A stretch of 64,000 nucleotides of DNA, from assembly GCA_027579435.1 (NCBI GenBank), contig JANBPK010001043.1, positions 62,001 to 126,000 on the forward strand, given 5' to 3'. The notes under the pieces were generated by a model. That model saw only the letters and a program-made list of their open reading frames with translations. It was not told the DNA's origin and made no database searches. The translations under genes and the position numbers were made by a program. This DNA is from Candolleomyces eurysporus. Taxonomy: Eukaryota > Basidiomycota > Agaricomycetes > Agaricales > Psathyrellaceae. Shown here one piece after another: positions 24,017 through 36,736 of the stretch; within the stretch, counting starts at the first letter, position 1, and each line of letters opens with the position of its first letter.

Positions 24017-26381
24017 TCACAAATCAATCAAAAGCGCCTCCTTCCTCTCCTCTTTCACGACGTACGGAGCCGGAGCCTCAGTCGGCGCACTCGGCAAATT
24101 CAACACACTCGTCGGAGGCGCAGGCGCATTCGCAATCAAACTCTGCCTATACTGGTCTTGCTGGTACTGCTGCTGGTGATACTGTTGTTGGTGCTGCTGC
24201 TGATATGGAGCGTGCTGTTGCTGTTGCGGCTGCGTATACTGTCGTTGCGGCTGATACCCAGACCCGACGGTCCCACTCCTCGCCAAATTCACTTGCGATG
24301 GTGGAGCAGCATACGAGGACGTCGACGCCGATACCGTGTTACTCCTGCCCAGCCCAACCTGCGGAGGGGGCGACATCGCTTGCTGGAGTGGTGGAGGTGG
24401 CGGGGGGGACTGAGGAACCGAAACTGGGTGACCGAAGGTAACAGGTGGCAGCGTAGTCGTATTTCCGTTCACCGGTTGTTGCTGCATATACGAAGACGAC
24501 GTTGGGGCAAATTGTGACGGGACCTGCTGTGGTACAGTCGGCGACAACTGCGGAGCACTCGGCGCTGGGGCATACTGCTGTTGTGGCTGCTGCTGGACCC
24601 ACTGACTTTGCTGCTGCGGGGGCGAGCTGGGAGTTGCATACTGCTGCTCGGCCGGATATGCTGGCTGTTGCTGCTGCCATTGAGGGTTATACCCAGTATG
24701 GTACGCATTCATCGCAGGCTGGTACGTAGGAGCCGTCGTCGGAGAAGCCACAGCAGATCTCCACCTCGGCTGGCTAACTTGATGTGTAAGAATCTGGTCG
24801 TAGAGCTTGACGGCTTCCGAGAGCTTCGAGTGCATATCCGATAGAACCTCTACAATATCTGGGTCAGGATCCGACTGTAATCCAAGGGAAAAGGGAGAGA
24901 GTATGCGCACCTTGCTTCTTCCCCGTATCATCTAAACTCATCGCCAACTTCGGCCTCAACCCACTCGCTTTATCATAAAGCTCCGTAACAGCCGGATACC
25001 TCGAAAGGTCGCGCCCACCCGACGCCTCCACCTGCTCCACCGTCTGGTTAAACGTCAAAATTGTATCTGTCTCCAGCGGGTCAAGGTCATAGTGAGGAAT
25101 AACAGAGGGCGGAGGTAGCGTCGCATTCACAGTCGAAGAGGGCTGGTAGTCGCTATACCCAGACGTGGGCTCCGCCATAGGCGCACTAGGCCTCGGCGCG
25201 TTCGCCTCCCTCAAGCTCGCCTCAATCGCCGCCTTCAGATCAGGATCGTCGTCTTCCATCTGCGCTTCAACAGGGCGAGTACGGCGGTCGACGAGAGGAG
25301 GCTCGGATGCCTGCCACCGCTCAGGTTCCGGTTGCAACGAGGTGTAGCCACCCGTGGGGGACCTAGACGCCTCCAACGACAGCTCAATCGCACGTTGAAG
25401 CTCGGCGTCTTCGAGATCCTGCGCAGCAGTACGGTGGGAGTGGTGGTGCTTCCGATGTTGATGCTGATGCTGGTGCTGATGGTCCTTCTTGCTGGCAGAA
25501 ACGGTGTTCGCCTTCTTGGTCAGTTTGTTGTAGCACCCATCGCATACCCGGACTTCCTGGGTGATACCGTAGTGTGGCAGGGGCATCGACTTCGACGAAC
25601 ATGCCTGATCGAAAACTTGTCCGCAGTTCCTACAGTGGTGCTTGCGGTTGGTGAAGGTGAAGGGGGTTCTGCACCGGAGGCAGAGGTCTGAATCAACCCA
25701 TTCGGGTGCAGTCTGGGTGTCGATCATCGCAGAGTTGGCCACCGCCATGTCCTTCGGAGGGAACTTGAACCCTGTGTACAAATAAGCAGCTGGTATATAG
25801 AATGGAAATGCTACGACGCACCCTCTTTCTTCAGTGTCTCGTAAACCTGGCCCACGTAACTCAGATTCTGCTTCCCCTCAAACGCAACACCCCAATTCTG
25901 AATGACGCGGAGGATCATGTTCTTAACTTCTTGATTCAGAGTGGGCATCTTGAGTATCGAGACCAGGTTGTCCATAAACTCTCTAGAAGCAATCTCGACG
26001 AGGAAGAGATCACCGCCATTCTTGACACAGATATCGCTGAGCTGTACACGCAATGGAGACAGTCAGCATCGGTGTTCATACACCGCTGACCATTGAACCG
26101 TATTACGCACACCGAGAGCCAGGAGCTGCACATTGGGGTTCTTGTGGTTCAGCCTGCGCTTTATCGCTCGCATTGCGTCCCGCGCTGGAGCGCTCTTTGA
26201 GCGAATTTGGTCACATATTTCGAGATTCAAGGCAATGTCCTCTGAGCCGGAGGGTAGAAGCTCCGACGTTGCGCGATCTGTGGCCCTTATCAGCAGAGAA
26301 ATTGGAGACTTGCACTCAGCACATACCAATGGCATCGTCCAGCTGGGATGTGCCCCAAATCCAAGCACTGAGTCCTGACAT
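24017..26381 (-). CDS. VPS27: Vps27/Hrs, ESCRT-0 subunit
   Basis: Endosomal sorting protein that binds PI3P and ubiquitinated cargo on endosomes and recruits ESCRT-I. Domains in order: VHS (about 25800-26380, starting MSGLSAWIWG then DRATSELLPSG after a 49-nt intron), FYVE zinc finger with the PI3P-binding RKHHCRNCG motif (about 25620-25650), two ubiquitin-interacting motifs (DAELQRAIELSLEAS and DPDLKAAIEASLREA), a helical GAT-like segment (about 24800-25060), a long Gln/Pro-rich tail, and a C-terminal clathrin box LLIDL just before the stop. The order and the terminal clathrin box are those of yeast Vps27. It is divergently arranged with RPB1, about 1.05 kb apart. No lesions seen. Confidence 0.95.
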
Positions 26382-27427
26382 TGTGGTGGTTGTGGTTGAG
26401 AGTGTCGGCGCGCTGCGCAGGCTGTGACGCTTTGGGAGCGACCTGGATGACTAAGCGGGCCACATAAGCGCCGTATGCAGTGGAAGAGGCGGGGAGGCGG
26501 GGTTTCGTGGACATTCATCTTAGGGCGTACGATATCCATCTTACCGTAGGTCCAAGTTCACTCAAGCAAACGACTTTCATTGCGCAAAGGCGTTCATTCA
26601 TTATGAAAACAAAAGGGTATATTACACGATCGCCTCGCCTAACAACCCTTCCCGAGACGGGATTCCGCAAATCGATAAGCTCAGGTAGGCTGGAAGGATC
26701 TTGGGGAAACATGGAGGAAGCGGCCGCTACAATTCGAGATCCTTCCAAGCACAGCCTTCTGGGTGACTTGTATTGCAGTCGTATGGAACACGATCGAGTC
26801 ACTGCTGTAGCGAATAAGGGTGACGGCCCAGATAACGACCATCGAGGCTATGCTGCGGTGTGCATTGTGAGTAACGGCAGAGTCAGAGATCGTCGGGGCA
26901 GCGAGAACGGAGAAAAGCAGGAAAAAGTGGGCAAACAGGGAGGAGCTGCGGTCAAATTGCGCGGCCTCTTATATAGGCAGTGACGCCAAGAGCGTGACAT
27001 GTGACGGTTGGTCAGCATTGTTTGGTGTTTGGTGACGGGCCCGACTTGCAGCGGAGTCGAAACGCAAGGGTCCAGCATCGTTGGTTGTCTCCCAACCGCC
27101 ACCACCAACGCCCTCGCACCCCACAGCGCTCACGAATCCCTTCCAGGCGACTTCCAGAGGGCTCGAAAGCCGACGTCCACCGCCCAGGCTCGACGACCAG
27201 GCTTTTCTAGAGGTTTCGCGTTCTTTCTCCCCTTTCTCCCCTCTTTCGTCTCTCCGCCAGCACCTCCTTCAAAAGACCCAAAAGGTCGCTCAATTCTCGT
27301 ATACAGTCCTATTTTATCGTTTCCAACCATTAATACGCCTCTTGGACGCTTTACGGTCTATATTTTATACCTTTTCTCCCCCAACAATTGACCCACCTCC
27401 ATATCCACATCCTGACCATCTGCCAGC
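26382..27427. promoter_or_regulatory. Bidirectional promoter region VPS27 / RPB1
   Basis: Divergent intergenic region of about 1 kb. The last 200 bp before RPB1 (about 27200-27420) is strongly pyrimidine-rich on the plus strand, common before highly expressed fungal genes. No TATA box is evident. Open frames here (for example 26480-26983) have no recognisable motif and are probably chance. Confidence 0.5.
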
Positions 27428-30400
27428 ATGCTCGGACACAGTTTTGCCCATTCGTCGGTACCAGTCCGCAAGGTCAAGGAGGTTCAGTTTGGTATCCTCT
27501 CCCCGGAGGAAATCGTGAGTTCTCTCTGATGACGAAGCCACTGCGCCCCTCACATTTCTTACGCGCCTATTACAGAAAGCCATCTCCGTGGCCAAGATTG
27601 AGCATCCCGAGGTCATGGACGAAACGTCGCGCAAGGCGAAGATGGGTGGTTTGATGGATCCAAGGATGGGGACGATTGATAGGAATTTCAAGTGTCAGAC
27701 GTGTGGTGAGGGGATGGCTGAGTGCCCTGGTCATTTTGGACACATCGAGTTGGCTAGGCCTGTGTTTCATCCAGGTACGTCTTTCATCACTCTCCATCCC
27801 GTGTTCCGCGATTCTCAACGCCTTTTTTCCTCCAGGGTTTATTGTGAAGGTCAAGAAGATTCTGGAGTCCATCTGTGTCAACTGTGGCAAGCTCAAAGCC
27901 GACATTGTGAGTAGCGTCTTCTTCTTTTCGTATACTCGTTTCGCACCCCACCATCCCATTTTCTGGGGGCTCTCTCCACATACCATGGGGAACCCCGAAC
28001 CCACACCACGCTAGACCCTTGACAACGAGGGCGCTCTTCCACCTGGCAGGGGAACATGGGCGCGCGTTTTCGGTCGCTTGACCGCCGCGCTCATCCCATC
28101 CAAACTGCTCAGGACCGGTTGGGCACGAGGTTGTGGGTGAAAAGGGGGGCTGAACGAGTGCGGAAATGAACTCAACGCCCGGTGCCTCAATGGTGCCGCG
28201 TCTGGTTGGAGTTCTTCGTCCGCCGCATGCTGTTAAGCAGTTTTGCTGGCGTGTCGTTCACGGGTTCTGCACTTGAGAGACTCGATGTTGTCTTTGCCCC
28301 CTTGCCACGCGGTTCTCTTTTCGTTTCGAATTGCGTTGTGAGACGTTTATCGTGATGTTGTCGTTGTCCCCTGCTGTCGTAGATCTAGATTGCTGACATC
28401 TCCATTTTTTCATATTACTTGATCATCACATCCTCATCGTCGACCCACGAAACCACATAACTTGATTTTCCACAGAACGACACGACCTTTGCGAACAAGA
28501 TTCGTCATTGCCGTGACCCTAAAACTCGGATGGCAGTCGTCTGGTCTCATTGCAAAACAAAGATGTCGTGTGATGCAGATGACCCCAAAGAAGAGGGTGC
28601 TGACCCCGAAGGCGAGGAGCCCAAGAAGGGCCACGGGGGTTGCGGTCATCAGCAACCTGTCATCAGGAAAGAAGGCTTGAAAATGTTTGTTCAATACAAA
28701 CGGTCGAAGGATGATGACGATGTAGGTGTCAATCCAATCAAGTCCCGCTGGTCCATATGCCTTCTTTGCTCACCCTTTTCCAGGAAATGAAGTCTCTACA
28801 GCCCGATAAGCGTCTCATCACCCCGTCCGAGATCTACACTGTATTCAAAAAGATTTCGGACACGGATCTTCATCTCCTTGGTCTTTCTGATGAGTATGCC
28901 CGTCCAGAGTGGATGATTTTGACTGTTCTTCCTGTACCTCCTCCCCCTGTCCGACCTAGTATCGCCGTTGACGGTGGTGCCATGCGAAGTGAGGATGATT
29001 TGACCTATAAGCTTGGCGATATCATCAAAGCTTCCGCCAACGTGCGGAGATGCGAACAGGAAGGTGCTCCGGCACACGTCATTTCCGAGTTTGAGCAGCT
29101 TCTGCAGGTGAGCTTTCCTGAGCTTATCGAGCTTGAATTTCGACGTTGAACCATGTTCCTTCCAGTTCCACGTCGCCACATACATGGACAACGACATTGC
29201 GGGTATCCCGCAGGCGCTGCAAAAGTCTGGTCGTCCTGTGAAGGCTATTCGTGCTCGTCTAAAGGGAAAGGAAGGTCGTTTGCGAGGAAACTTGATGGGA
29301 AAGCGTGTCGACTTCTCGGCACGTACTGTCATCACTGGCGATCCCAACTTGGAACTCGATGAAGTCGGTGTTCCTAGGAGTATGGCCATGAACTTGACTT
29401 TCCCCGAACGAGGTGAGTTCTTAATAGATCCGTCGGTATCAATCAACGTTAACTTCTATTATTATTCCAGTCACTCCTTACAACATCGCCTATCTCCAGG
29501 AGCTGGTCCGGAACGGTCCTACGACATATCCCGGTGCTCGCTACGTCGTTCGTGACACGGGAGAACGTATTGACCTTCGGTATAACAAGCGTGCGGATGC
29601 CTTCTTGCAGTATGGATGGATCGTTGAGCGTCATCTCAAGGATGGAGAGTGAGTACCTCTATCGTTGGTTTCCGAAGCTACGTATCTGATGAAGCCACCT
29701 CAGCTACGTTCTGTTCAACCGTCAACCCTCGTTGCACAAGATGAGTATGATGAGCCATCGTGTGCGCCTGATGCCCTATTCCAGTACGTCCACCCTCTGT
29801 TTTCTTTAGAGAGCGAGATGCTGACTGTGGCGCAGCTTTCCGTCTGAACCTCTCGGTGTAAGTTCAGTGGATCAACCACATTGATCGTTATTGAACTGTT
29901 CATAGTACCCCTCCCTACAACGCCGATTTCGATGGTGATGAAATGAACATGCAGTACGTATCCTTCGCTCTATCGTAAATACCTGTTGTCTAACCACGAC
30001 ACAGCGTACCGCAGAGTGAAGAGACTCGTGCTGAGCTCAGTCAGATTGCTTGGGTACCTCGACAGGTAAGCCTTCTACCATTTTATTTAGCTTTGCGACA
30101 CCCTCTTATATCACCGCACACAGATCATCTCCCCTCAAGCAAACAAGCCCGTCATGGGTATTGTGCAAGACACCCTTTGCGGCATTCGAAAGTTCACGCT
30201 CCGCGATACCTTCCTAGACTGGAATGCAGTCCAGAACATCCTCCTCTGGGTGCCGCAATGGGACGGCGTTGTTCCTATACCCGCGATTCTGAAGCCCAAG
30301 GCTCTCTGGACGGGCAAGCAAATCCTCAGCATGGTTATCCCGAAGGGTATCAACATCCATCGATCTCCCGACCCTAAATCCTCGAATCCCGTCTTTGACG

Positions 30401-33400
30401 ATGGTGTGATGATTGAAAATGGGGAGTTGATCTTTGGTATTGTCGAGAAGAAGACTGTTGGTGCCTCGCAGGGTGGTCTCATCCACGTTTGTTTCCGAGA
30501 GAAGGGTCCCGAGGTGACGAGGTCGCTGTTCACCGGTTTGCAGATGGTGGTCAACTATTGGCTCTTCCACAACGGATTCAGTATCGGTATTGGTGACACC
30601 ATCGCCGATTCAGGTACCATGGCCTACATTACGAAGACGATCGCCGACAGCAAAGCGAAGGTGGCCAAGACTATCGATGACGCATACAACGACAGGTTGA
30701 AGACCAAGCCCGGTATGACTCTTCGTGAGTCGTTCGAGAGCGAGGTCGAGACGACCCTGAACAAGGCTCGTGATACCTCTGGTCAATATGCACAGAAGCA
30801 CTTGAAGGAAGACAACAACGTCAAGCAGATGGTGGTCGCCGGATCCAAGGGTTCATTCATCAACATTTCGCAGATGTCCGTCTGTGTCGGCCAACAGTCC
30901 GTCGAAGGAAAGCGTATTCCATTCGGTTTCAGACATCGCTCGCTCCCCCACTTCACCAAAGATGACTTCAGTCCAGAGTCGAGAGGGTTCGTGGAGAATT
31001 CGTACTTGCGTGGGCTTACGCCCCAGGAGTTCTTCTTCCACGCCATGGCTGGTCGTGAAGGTTTGATCGATACCGCCGTCAAGACTGCCGAGACCGGGTA
31101 CATCCAGCGTCGTCTCGTCAAGGCGTTGGAAGATGTGATGGTTTGCTACGACGGAACCGTTCGCAACTCCCTCGGAGACCTCATCCAATTCGTATACGGA
31201 GAAGACGGAATGGACGGCGCATTCATCGAGAAGCAGGGAATCGAGACATTCGGCCTGAGCAACAAGGAATTCGAGCACAAGTACCGGGTTGACGTGATGG
31301 ACCCCTCGGGAGGATTTATGCCTGGAGTGTTGCAGGTCGGCGTGGATGACAGTTCGATGGAGTTGCAGGCCAAGCTGGATGAAGAGTTTGCTCGGCTCTC
31401 TGAAGATCGTCAGCTCCTACGACACTTTGTCTTCCCTCGACAGGGCACTACCGTCTCGTTCTACCTCCCGGTCAATCTCCACCGCATTATCCACAACGCG
31501 ACCCAGATCTTCCATATCGATCGCCGCAAGCCTAGCGATTTGGAGCCGACCTATATCATTGACGCTGTCCAGGAGTTGGGGGAGAGATTGATTGTGGTTC
31601 GGGGAGATGATCCGCTGAGTGATGAAGCTCAGGCTAACGCCACGTTGATGTTCAAGATGCATCTTCGGGCGATGTTTGCCTCGAGGAAGGTGTTGGAGCA
31701 GTTTAGGTTGACCAAGGAGGCCTTCGAGTGGGTGTTGGGTGAAGTCGAGACCAAGTTCAACCAATCGCTCGTCCATCCTGGAGAGATGTGTGGAACGCTC
31801 GCTGCGCAGTCTATCGGAGAACCCGCCACCCAGATGACGCTCAATACGTTCCATTATGCTGGTGTGTCCAGTAAGAACGTGACGCTCGGTGTACCTCGAT
31901 TGAAGGAAATTATCAACGTTGCGACGAACATCAAGACCCCTTCACTCACCATCCACCTCGACAAAGAGATCGGTACCTCGGTTGACTTGGCGAAGAACGT
32001 GCAACAGGAGTTGGCATACACGTCGTTGCGGACTGTCACAGCCGCTGTCGAAATCTGGTACGATCCAGACCCGCAGTCGACCATCATCGAGGAAGACAGC
32101 CTCTTCGTCGAGTCCTTCTTCGCCATCCCCGATGAGGGCATCGAAGCCACTCTGCATCTTCAATCTCCATGGCTGCTGCGTCTCGTCCTCGACAGGTCGA
32201 AAGTCCTCGATCGTAAACTCACGATGCAGTACGTTGCTGGCCGGATATCAGAATGCTTCAAGAACGACCTGTTCGTCATCTGGAGTGAAGACAACTCCGA
32301 GAGGCTCGTTATTCGGTGTCGTGTATTGGGAGGCGGCGACAACGACAAGGATGAGGATTCGGGAGGAGTGGAGGAGGATACTTTCTTGCGACAGCTGGAG
32401 AACACGATGTTGAACTCGGTGACGCTTCGTGGTATCAAGGGCATCAACCGTGTCTTCTTGACTGCCGTGGACAGAGTGGTCATCGATCAAGATGGCGCAC
32501 TGAGGTCTTTGAAGAACGACGAGTGGATTTTGGAGACGGATGGTACGAACTTGAAGCAAGTGATGTGTGTGGAAGGTGTGGATGCGTCAAGAGCGTATTC
32601 GAACAACTGCGTGGAGGTGTTCAACGTTTTGGGTATCGAAGCTGCCCGGGGTGCGATTATGAAGGAAATCCGAAACGTTATCGAGTTTGACGGTTCGTAC
32701 GTCAACTACCGGCACTTGGCTCTGCTCTGCGATCTCATGACTCATCGCGGCTCCTTGATGGCCATTACTCGCCACGGTATCAATCGGGCGGACACTGGTG
32801 CATTGATGAGGTGTTCCTTCGAGGAGACGGTCGAGATTTTGATGGAAGCGGCCGCTGTTGGAGAGAAGGATGACTGCCATGGTATTGCCGAGAACGTGAT
32901 GTTTGGGCAGATGGCGCCTATGGGTACCGGAGCATTTGAAGTGGCGTTGGATATCGACATGCTGAAGGATGCCATTGTCGACCATCGTCTACCTGTTCAG
33001 TCTATGCTAGCCGCTCAGATCGACGGTGGCATGACACCCGGACAAGTCGCGATGACACCGTACGACACGAACTCACCGGACTGGGTTCAAGACAGTCTGT
33101 TCAGAGGGGACCCTGCGGCGGCAGCCTTCTCGCCACTTGCTTCAAATGGAGCCGAAGATACAGTCAACTTCCAATACTCCTCTTTCGCGCAGAGTCCTCA
33201 TGGTGCCGGAGGGATGTCGCCCGGCGGACCAGGGTACAGTCCCAGCTCGCCCAACGCGTATTCCCCGACCTCCCCCTCATTTATTCCTCGTTCGCCGTAT
33301 GGTGCACCGACGTCGCCGTTTGCCAGCGCGTACGTCACGTCACCTTTCTATGATCGGACAAGAGGCGCAACATCTCCTGCCTACTCTCCTACCTCTCCTG

Positions 33401-34063
33401 CCCTCAATCTCGCTACCTCTCCAACATACTCTCCTACGAGCCCGGCCCACTACTCTCCGACATCACCAACGTACTCGCCTACCTCCCCTCAATACAGCCC
33501 GACTTCTCCTGGTCTCAGCCCAACGTCGCCAGCTCGCTACTCACCTGCCAGCCCAACGTACAGCCCGACTTCACCAAAATGTGAGTATAGCATTCTATCG
33601 AATGTCATTGCCAACGCTAACGAACTACTCCTTTTTCAGACTCTCCAAGTAAGTATTGGCTACCGCTTATGAATTTGATAGTGTTTATCATTCTTGCGCA
33701 GCTTCCCCTGGCGGACGCATGTCGCCTTCATCTCCCCAGTATTCTCCCGCATCACCCAAATATTGTAAGTTGCTTCACTTTATCACACTACCTTCGTCAA
33801 CTAAGCGTCTCCAGCTCCCACCTCCCCGACTTATTCCCCAGCCTGTGAGTGCCTTCTGTTGGTTGTGGAGAATTACCGTCTAATGTATTTCCCTTTCTTT
33901 TAGCCCCGGGATATTGTGAGTGTTTATTCCTTTCAATTGTCCGAACGGCAAGGTTAAACTATCTTCAGCCCCCACATCTCCTCGATTCTCCCCCACGAGT
34001 CCTTCACAAAATCAGAATGGCCGCCCGACTGGTCATTACCAAGCGAGCCCATCCTGGGATTGA
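27428..34063 (+). CDS. RPB1: RNA polymerase II largest subunit RPB1
   Basis: Catalytic core of Pol II. It starts [22 protein letters not shown] and has the N-terminal zinc-binding block [17 protein letters not shown] (about 27690-27745), the catalytic [10 protein letters not shown] with three metal-binding Asp residues (about 29908-29937), a trigger-loop/bridge-helix region ([21 protein letters not shown], about 31803-31862), and a C-terminal heptad domain from about 33220. One exon of about 3.5 kb (30130s-33580) holds most of the protein. Intron 27907-28475 is unusually long (569 nt). The heptad domain ends in small exons 33640-33648 (9 nt), 33702-33764 (63), 33815-33844 (30), 33904-33915 (12) and 33969-34063, all joined by phase-1 introns, ending at SPSWD. 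No disruption was seen. Identity is essentially certain; some 5' exon borders are approximate. Confidence 0.97.
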
Positions 34064-34473
34064 TTGCCACACTCTGTTCGGCGATGGTAAGGCTCATGGT
34101 CGTCGACGCCTCGAGCTGTCTGAGACTCTTCTTGGTGTGCGTCGTCTTCATTTAGCAAATTCGGTGAAGCTGTTGGGTCATTATTACATTCATTTGGTAT
34201 TGCTGTCGTTTTTCTCGAATCCCCTCATGCATCATAATCATCTATCTCTTTCTTGCCGTTACTTTCATCATGTAGAATATTCGCAGTTCACCAGTTGGCT
34301 AGATCATTCTTTGGTTCCTAGTGCAATGAAATGGTTTTTTGCCAAGTGTACGCATTCCCTCAAGGCCTCAGATATGAGAATCAACTACTTGTATATATAA
34401 ATGTGTGAATTGATTTATGATGGCCGATGGTTAGCGTCATTGCTCCTTGCCGGTCGACCACAACCATGAGCCC
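34064..34473. other. RPB1 3' flank
   Basis: AT-rich, T-rich sequence with no gene, presumably the RPB1 3' UTR and terminator. The frame 33849-34400 is an out-of-frame shadow of the last RPB1 exons extended by chance. Confidence 0.55.
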
Positions 34474-34482
34474 TATATATAA
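34474..34482 (+). promoter_or_regulatory. TATA box of the PP2C-like gene
   Basis: TATATATAA lies about 60 bp before the ATG at 34543, consistent with a fungal core promoter. It is the clearest TATA element in the window and suggests the PP2C-like gene is still transcribed. Confidence 0.6.
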
Positions 34483-34542
34483 GGCTGAGATTCAGTTCTT
34501 CAACCCCTTGTATGCTTCAACTCGCATCCCCAGGACTCCAAA

Positions 34543-36736
34543 ATGCTCAGACTCGCGACCCGACCCAGAGTTTGTCTCGGGGCTCAAACTCGTCCTGGTT
34601 GTGGTCCTGGCCCCAAGGACCTAAATGTCGAGCAACGGCTTCGCATGTCCTCCGAAACCCAGGGAGATGGCAAGCGTTCCAAATCCGTGCGTCAGACGGC
34701 TTCGAACGTCTGGCTCGTCCTTTGCTTGAGCTATATAAGCTACTCTCTCTACCTTCAATTTTCTATTCGGAAAGACCAGAAACCAAAGCAACGTCCCGGC
34801 TTCCTCGACCGTCTGCAGGCCTCGTTCCTTTACGATCGCTGTGGCTTAGTGTCCCATCCACCAATTGCGGGGATCGCGCGGTACGAGGCTATACGGACAC
34901 CCTCCCGGGAAGTTGCATATCTCGCCACGAGACAGGACAGCAATAAATTTCTTGCCACCGGCGTGCTCTGTGTCTCTCAGTGCAATCCTCTCGATTTCAA
35001 GCCTTCCTCTGTGCTAGGGCATCTTCTGTCTGTTTTCTTCGAAAAGATAGCGGAAGTACACCCATCTCCAGACGCCGATCCAGTATGTCTCTTGCCAGGG
35101 TCCCTTGTAAAAGTGTCAACTTGTACTTATTATTTCACAAGGCCCGGGACGTAGTTCAAGCCCTCAAACATTCTTTTCTCAGCACCGACAGCACCTTGGT
35201 ACACGAATACGGACGACGCTACAGAGATAAATTGGCCTCGTTGAACTTCCGGAAGCTCGGAAATGTTCGCCATATCCCGGCTCCGTATGGCACCACTGGG
35301 GCTAGTGCAGTTGTCGGAATATATGACAGCGATGCACGGCGCTTCAGTGTAGCGCTTACTGGAGACTGTAGGGCAGTTCTCGGACGGCCTGTGCAAAATT
35401 CATCTGAACCCCCTGTTTCCATTCAAAATACCGCCGACGATTTCCTTGCTACCTNCCCCCCTTCCTCCTCGGAAACGCTCCGAGTATGGCGCTCTATATC
35501 GCGCTATCACTCTAACAGCCGATCAAATTCCTTCTAATACCGATGAACAAGAGCGTCTCGAGGCGCTTCATCCGGGGAAGAAACTATTTTTCGACGCGTT
35601 CAAGCGAAAGCTATTTTCGGCCGGCAGCCCTATTCAGACATACCTAGGGATACCTATGACACGAGCCTTCGGGTATGGCTGTCTGAAGTGGTCTTTGGAA
35701 TTTCAACGGCACATACACGAGGAGTGCCTGGGCGACGCTCTACCCGACTTCTTCAGAGACGGATCCCTCCCCGGACCCTCGGACTCTCTATCGCCTTCCA
35801 ACCCATCCCCTTCTCTCTCCCTCGAGTCAGATACCCAACCACTGAAAAAGGAACACGCCAAAGACGACCACTACACAGGTGAAGGCTGGACACTAGCCAT
35901 CCCTGACTCGGACCTTTCACCCTTAATTCCCGCCTCTCCTCCTAATACAAGCCCTGCACCTTCGGCTGAAAACCCATATCTGACTGCGGAGCCCGAGGTC
36001 ACCACTTTCTACGCCAAACCAGGTGACTTCATCGTCCTCGGCAGCAAAGACCTCTTCGAGTGCCTGAGTGACGAGGAGGTTGTCGGTCTTGTCGGTGTGT
36101 GGGTCGAGGAGCGGAGACGGTATCCGAAGTTACACCAGTACACCAGATACCCTACACCAAGCCAACCGGAAGCTTGGCATGGTAGCCCTGCTTCGGTTTC
36201 AGGAGAAGCGGATGGGTCACCCGCTGACCCTCATTTATTGGAGCTGAAGGCCCATGTTGATGAACTCGCCGGGAACTCAACGAAGTTCGCCCAAATCCAA
36301 GAAGCAGCGCTTGAGATCGCTGTTGACGCTCGACGGGCTGATTTCTCCAAGCTCACCAGACTTTTTGTTGGTTTTGGGAGAAAGAAGTTCATTGATGTAC
36401 AGGAGTTGCCTGTTTCCACGGATGAAGACTGCACACTCCCTATATCCGTTGACCTAGAAGACGACGGGGATGCGAACCTCCTCAAACTCAGTCTCAAGAA
36501 CTCTAGATTGAACGCTGCCAAGGAGCCTTACCCTCAATTCCCATATTCATGGCGGAGGNCAAAAAACCAATTTCATTTTTGACGAGGCCGACCTTTGCAG
36601 TGTATCTGCACATTTAACCCGGAACGCGTTCAACACGAAGGGACGGAATTTGACGAGCGCCCTGCTAACACATAAGTGGGGACCGATGACGAAGTATAGG
36701 GACGATATCGCTATTCAGGTCATTTTCTTTGAGTAG
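34543..36736 (+). CDS. PP2C-family phosphatase-like protein, probably catalytically dead or decaying
   Basis: Resembles fungal PP2Cs of the mitochondrial PDP/PTC type. An N-terminal lead and a hydrophobic stretch (VWLVLCLSYISYSLYLQF) precede the PP2C-like part. Recognisable blocks are TTGASAVVGIYDSDARRFSV with TGDCRAVLG (family GDSRAVLG), LTADQIPSNTDEQERLEALHPG, YLGIPMTRAFGYGCLKW, PYLTAEPEV, DFIVLGSKDLFECLSDEEVV and the C-terminal KYRDDIAIQVIFF. The usual N-terminal EDR and DGHGG metal-binding motifs are in none of the three frames of 34540-35200; SDG reads SKD; and the C-terminal DN before SAHLTRNA reads CS. Unknown bases at 35455 and 36559 stand before homopolymers, and dropping them restores the frame. 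The exon joint near 35100-35150 is unresolved. Either a pseudophosphatase or a gene in decay. Confidence 0.68.

Noticed and set aside
26480..26983. 167-codon plus-strand frame between VPS27 and RPB1
   Set aside because: Lies in the bidirectional promoter, has no motif, and a minus-strand frame of similar length overlaps it.
33849..34400. 183-codon frame after RPB1
   Set aside because: Overlaps the last RPB1 exons in another frame; the in-frame CTD end at 34063 explains the coding part.
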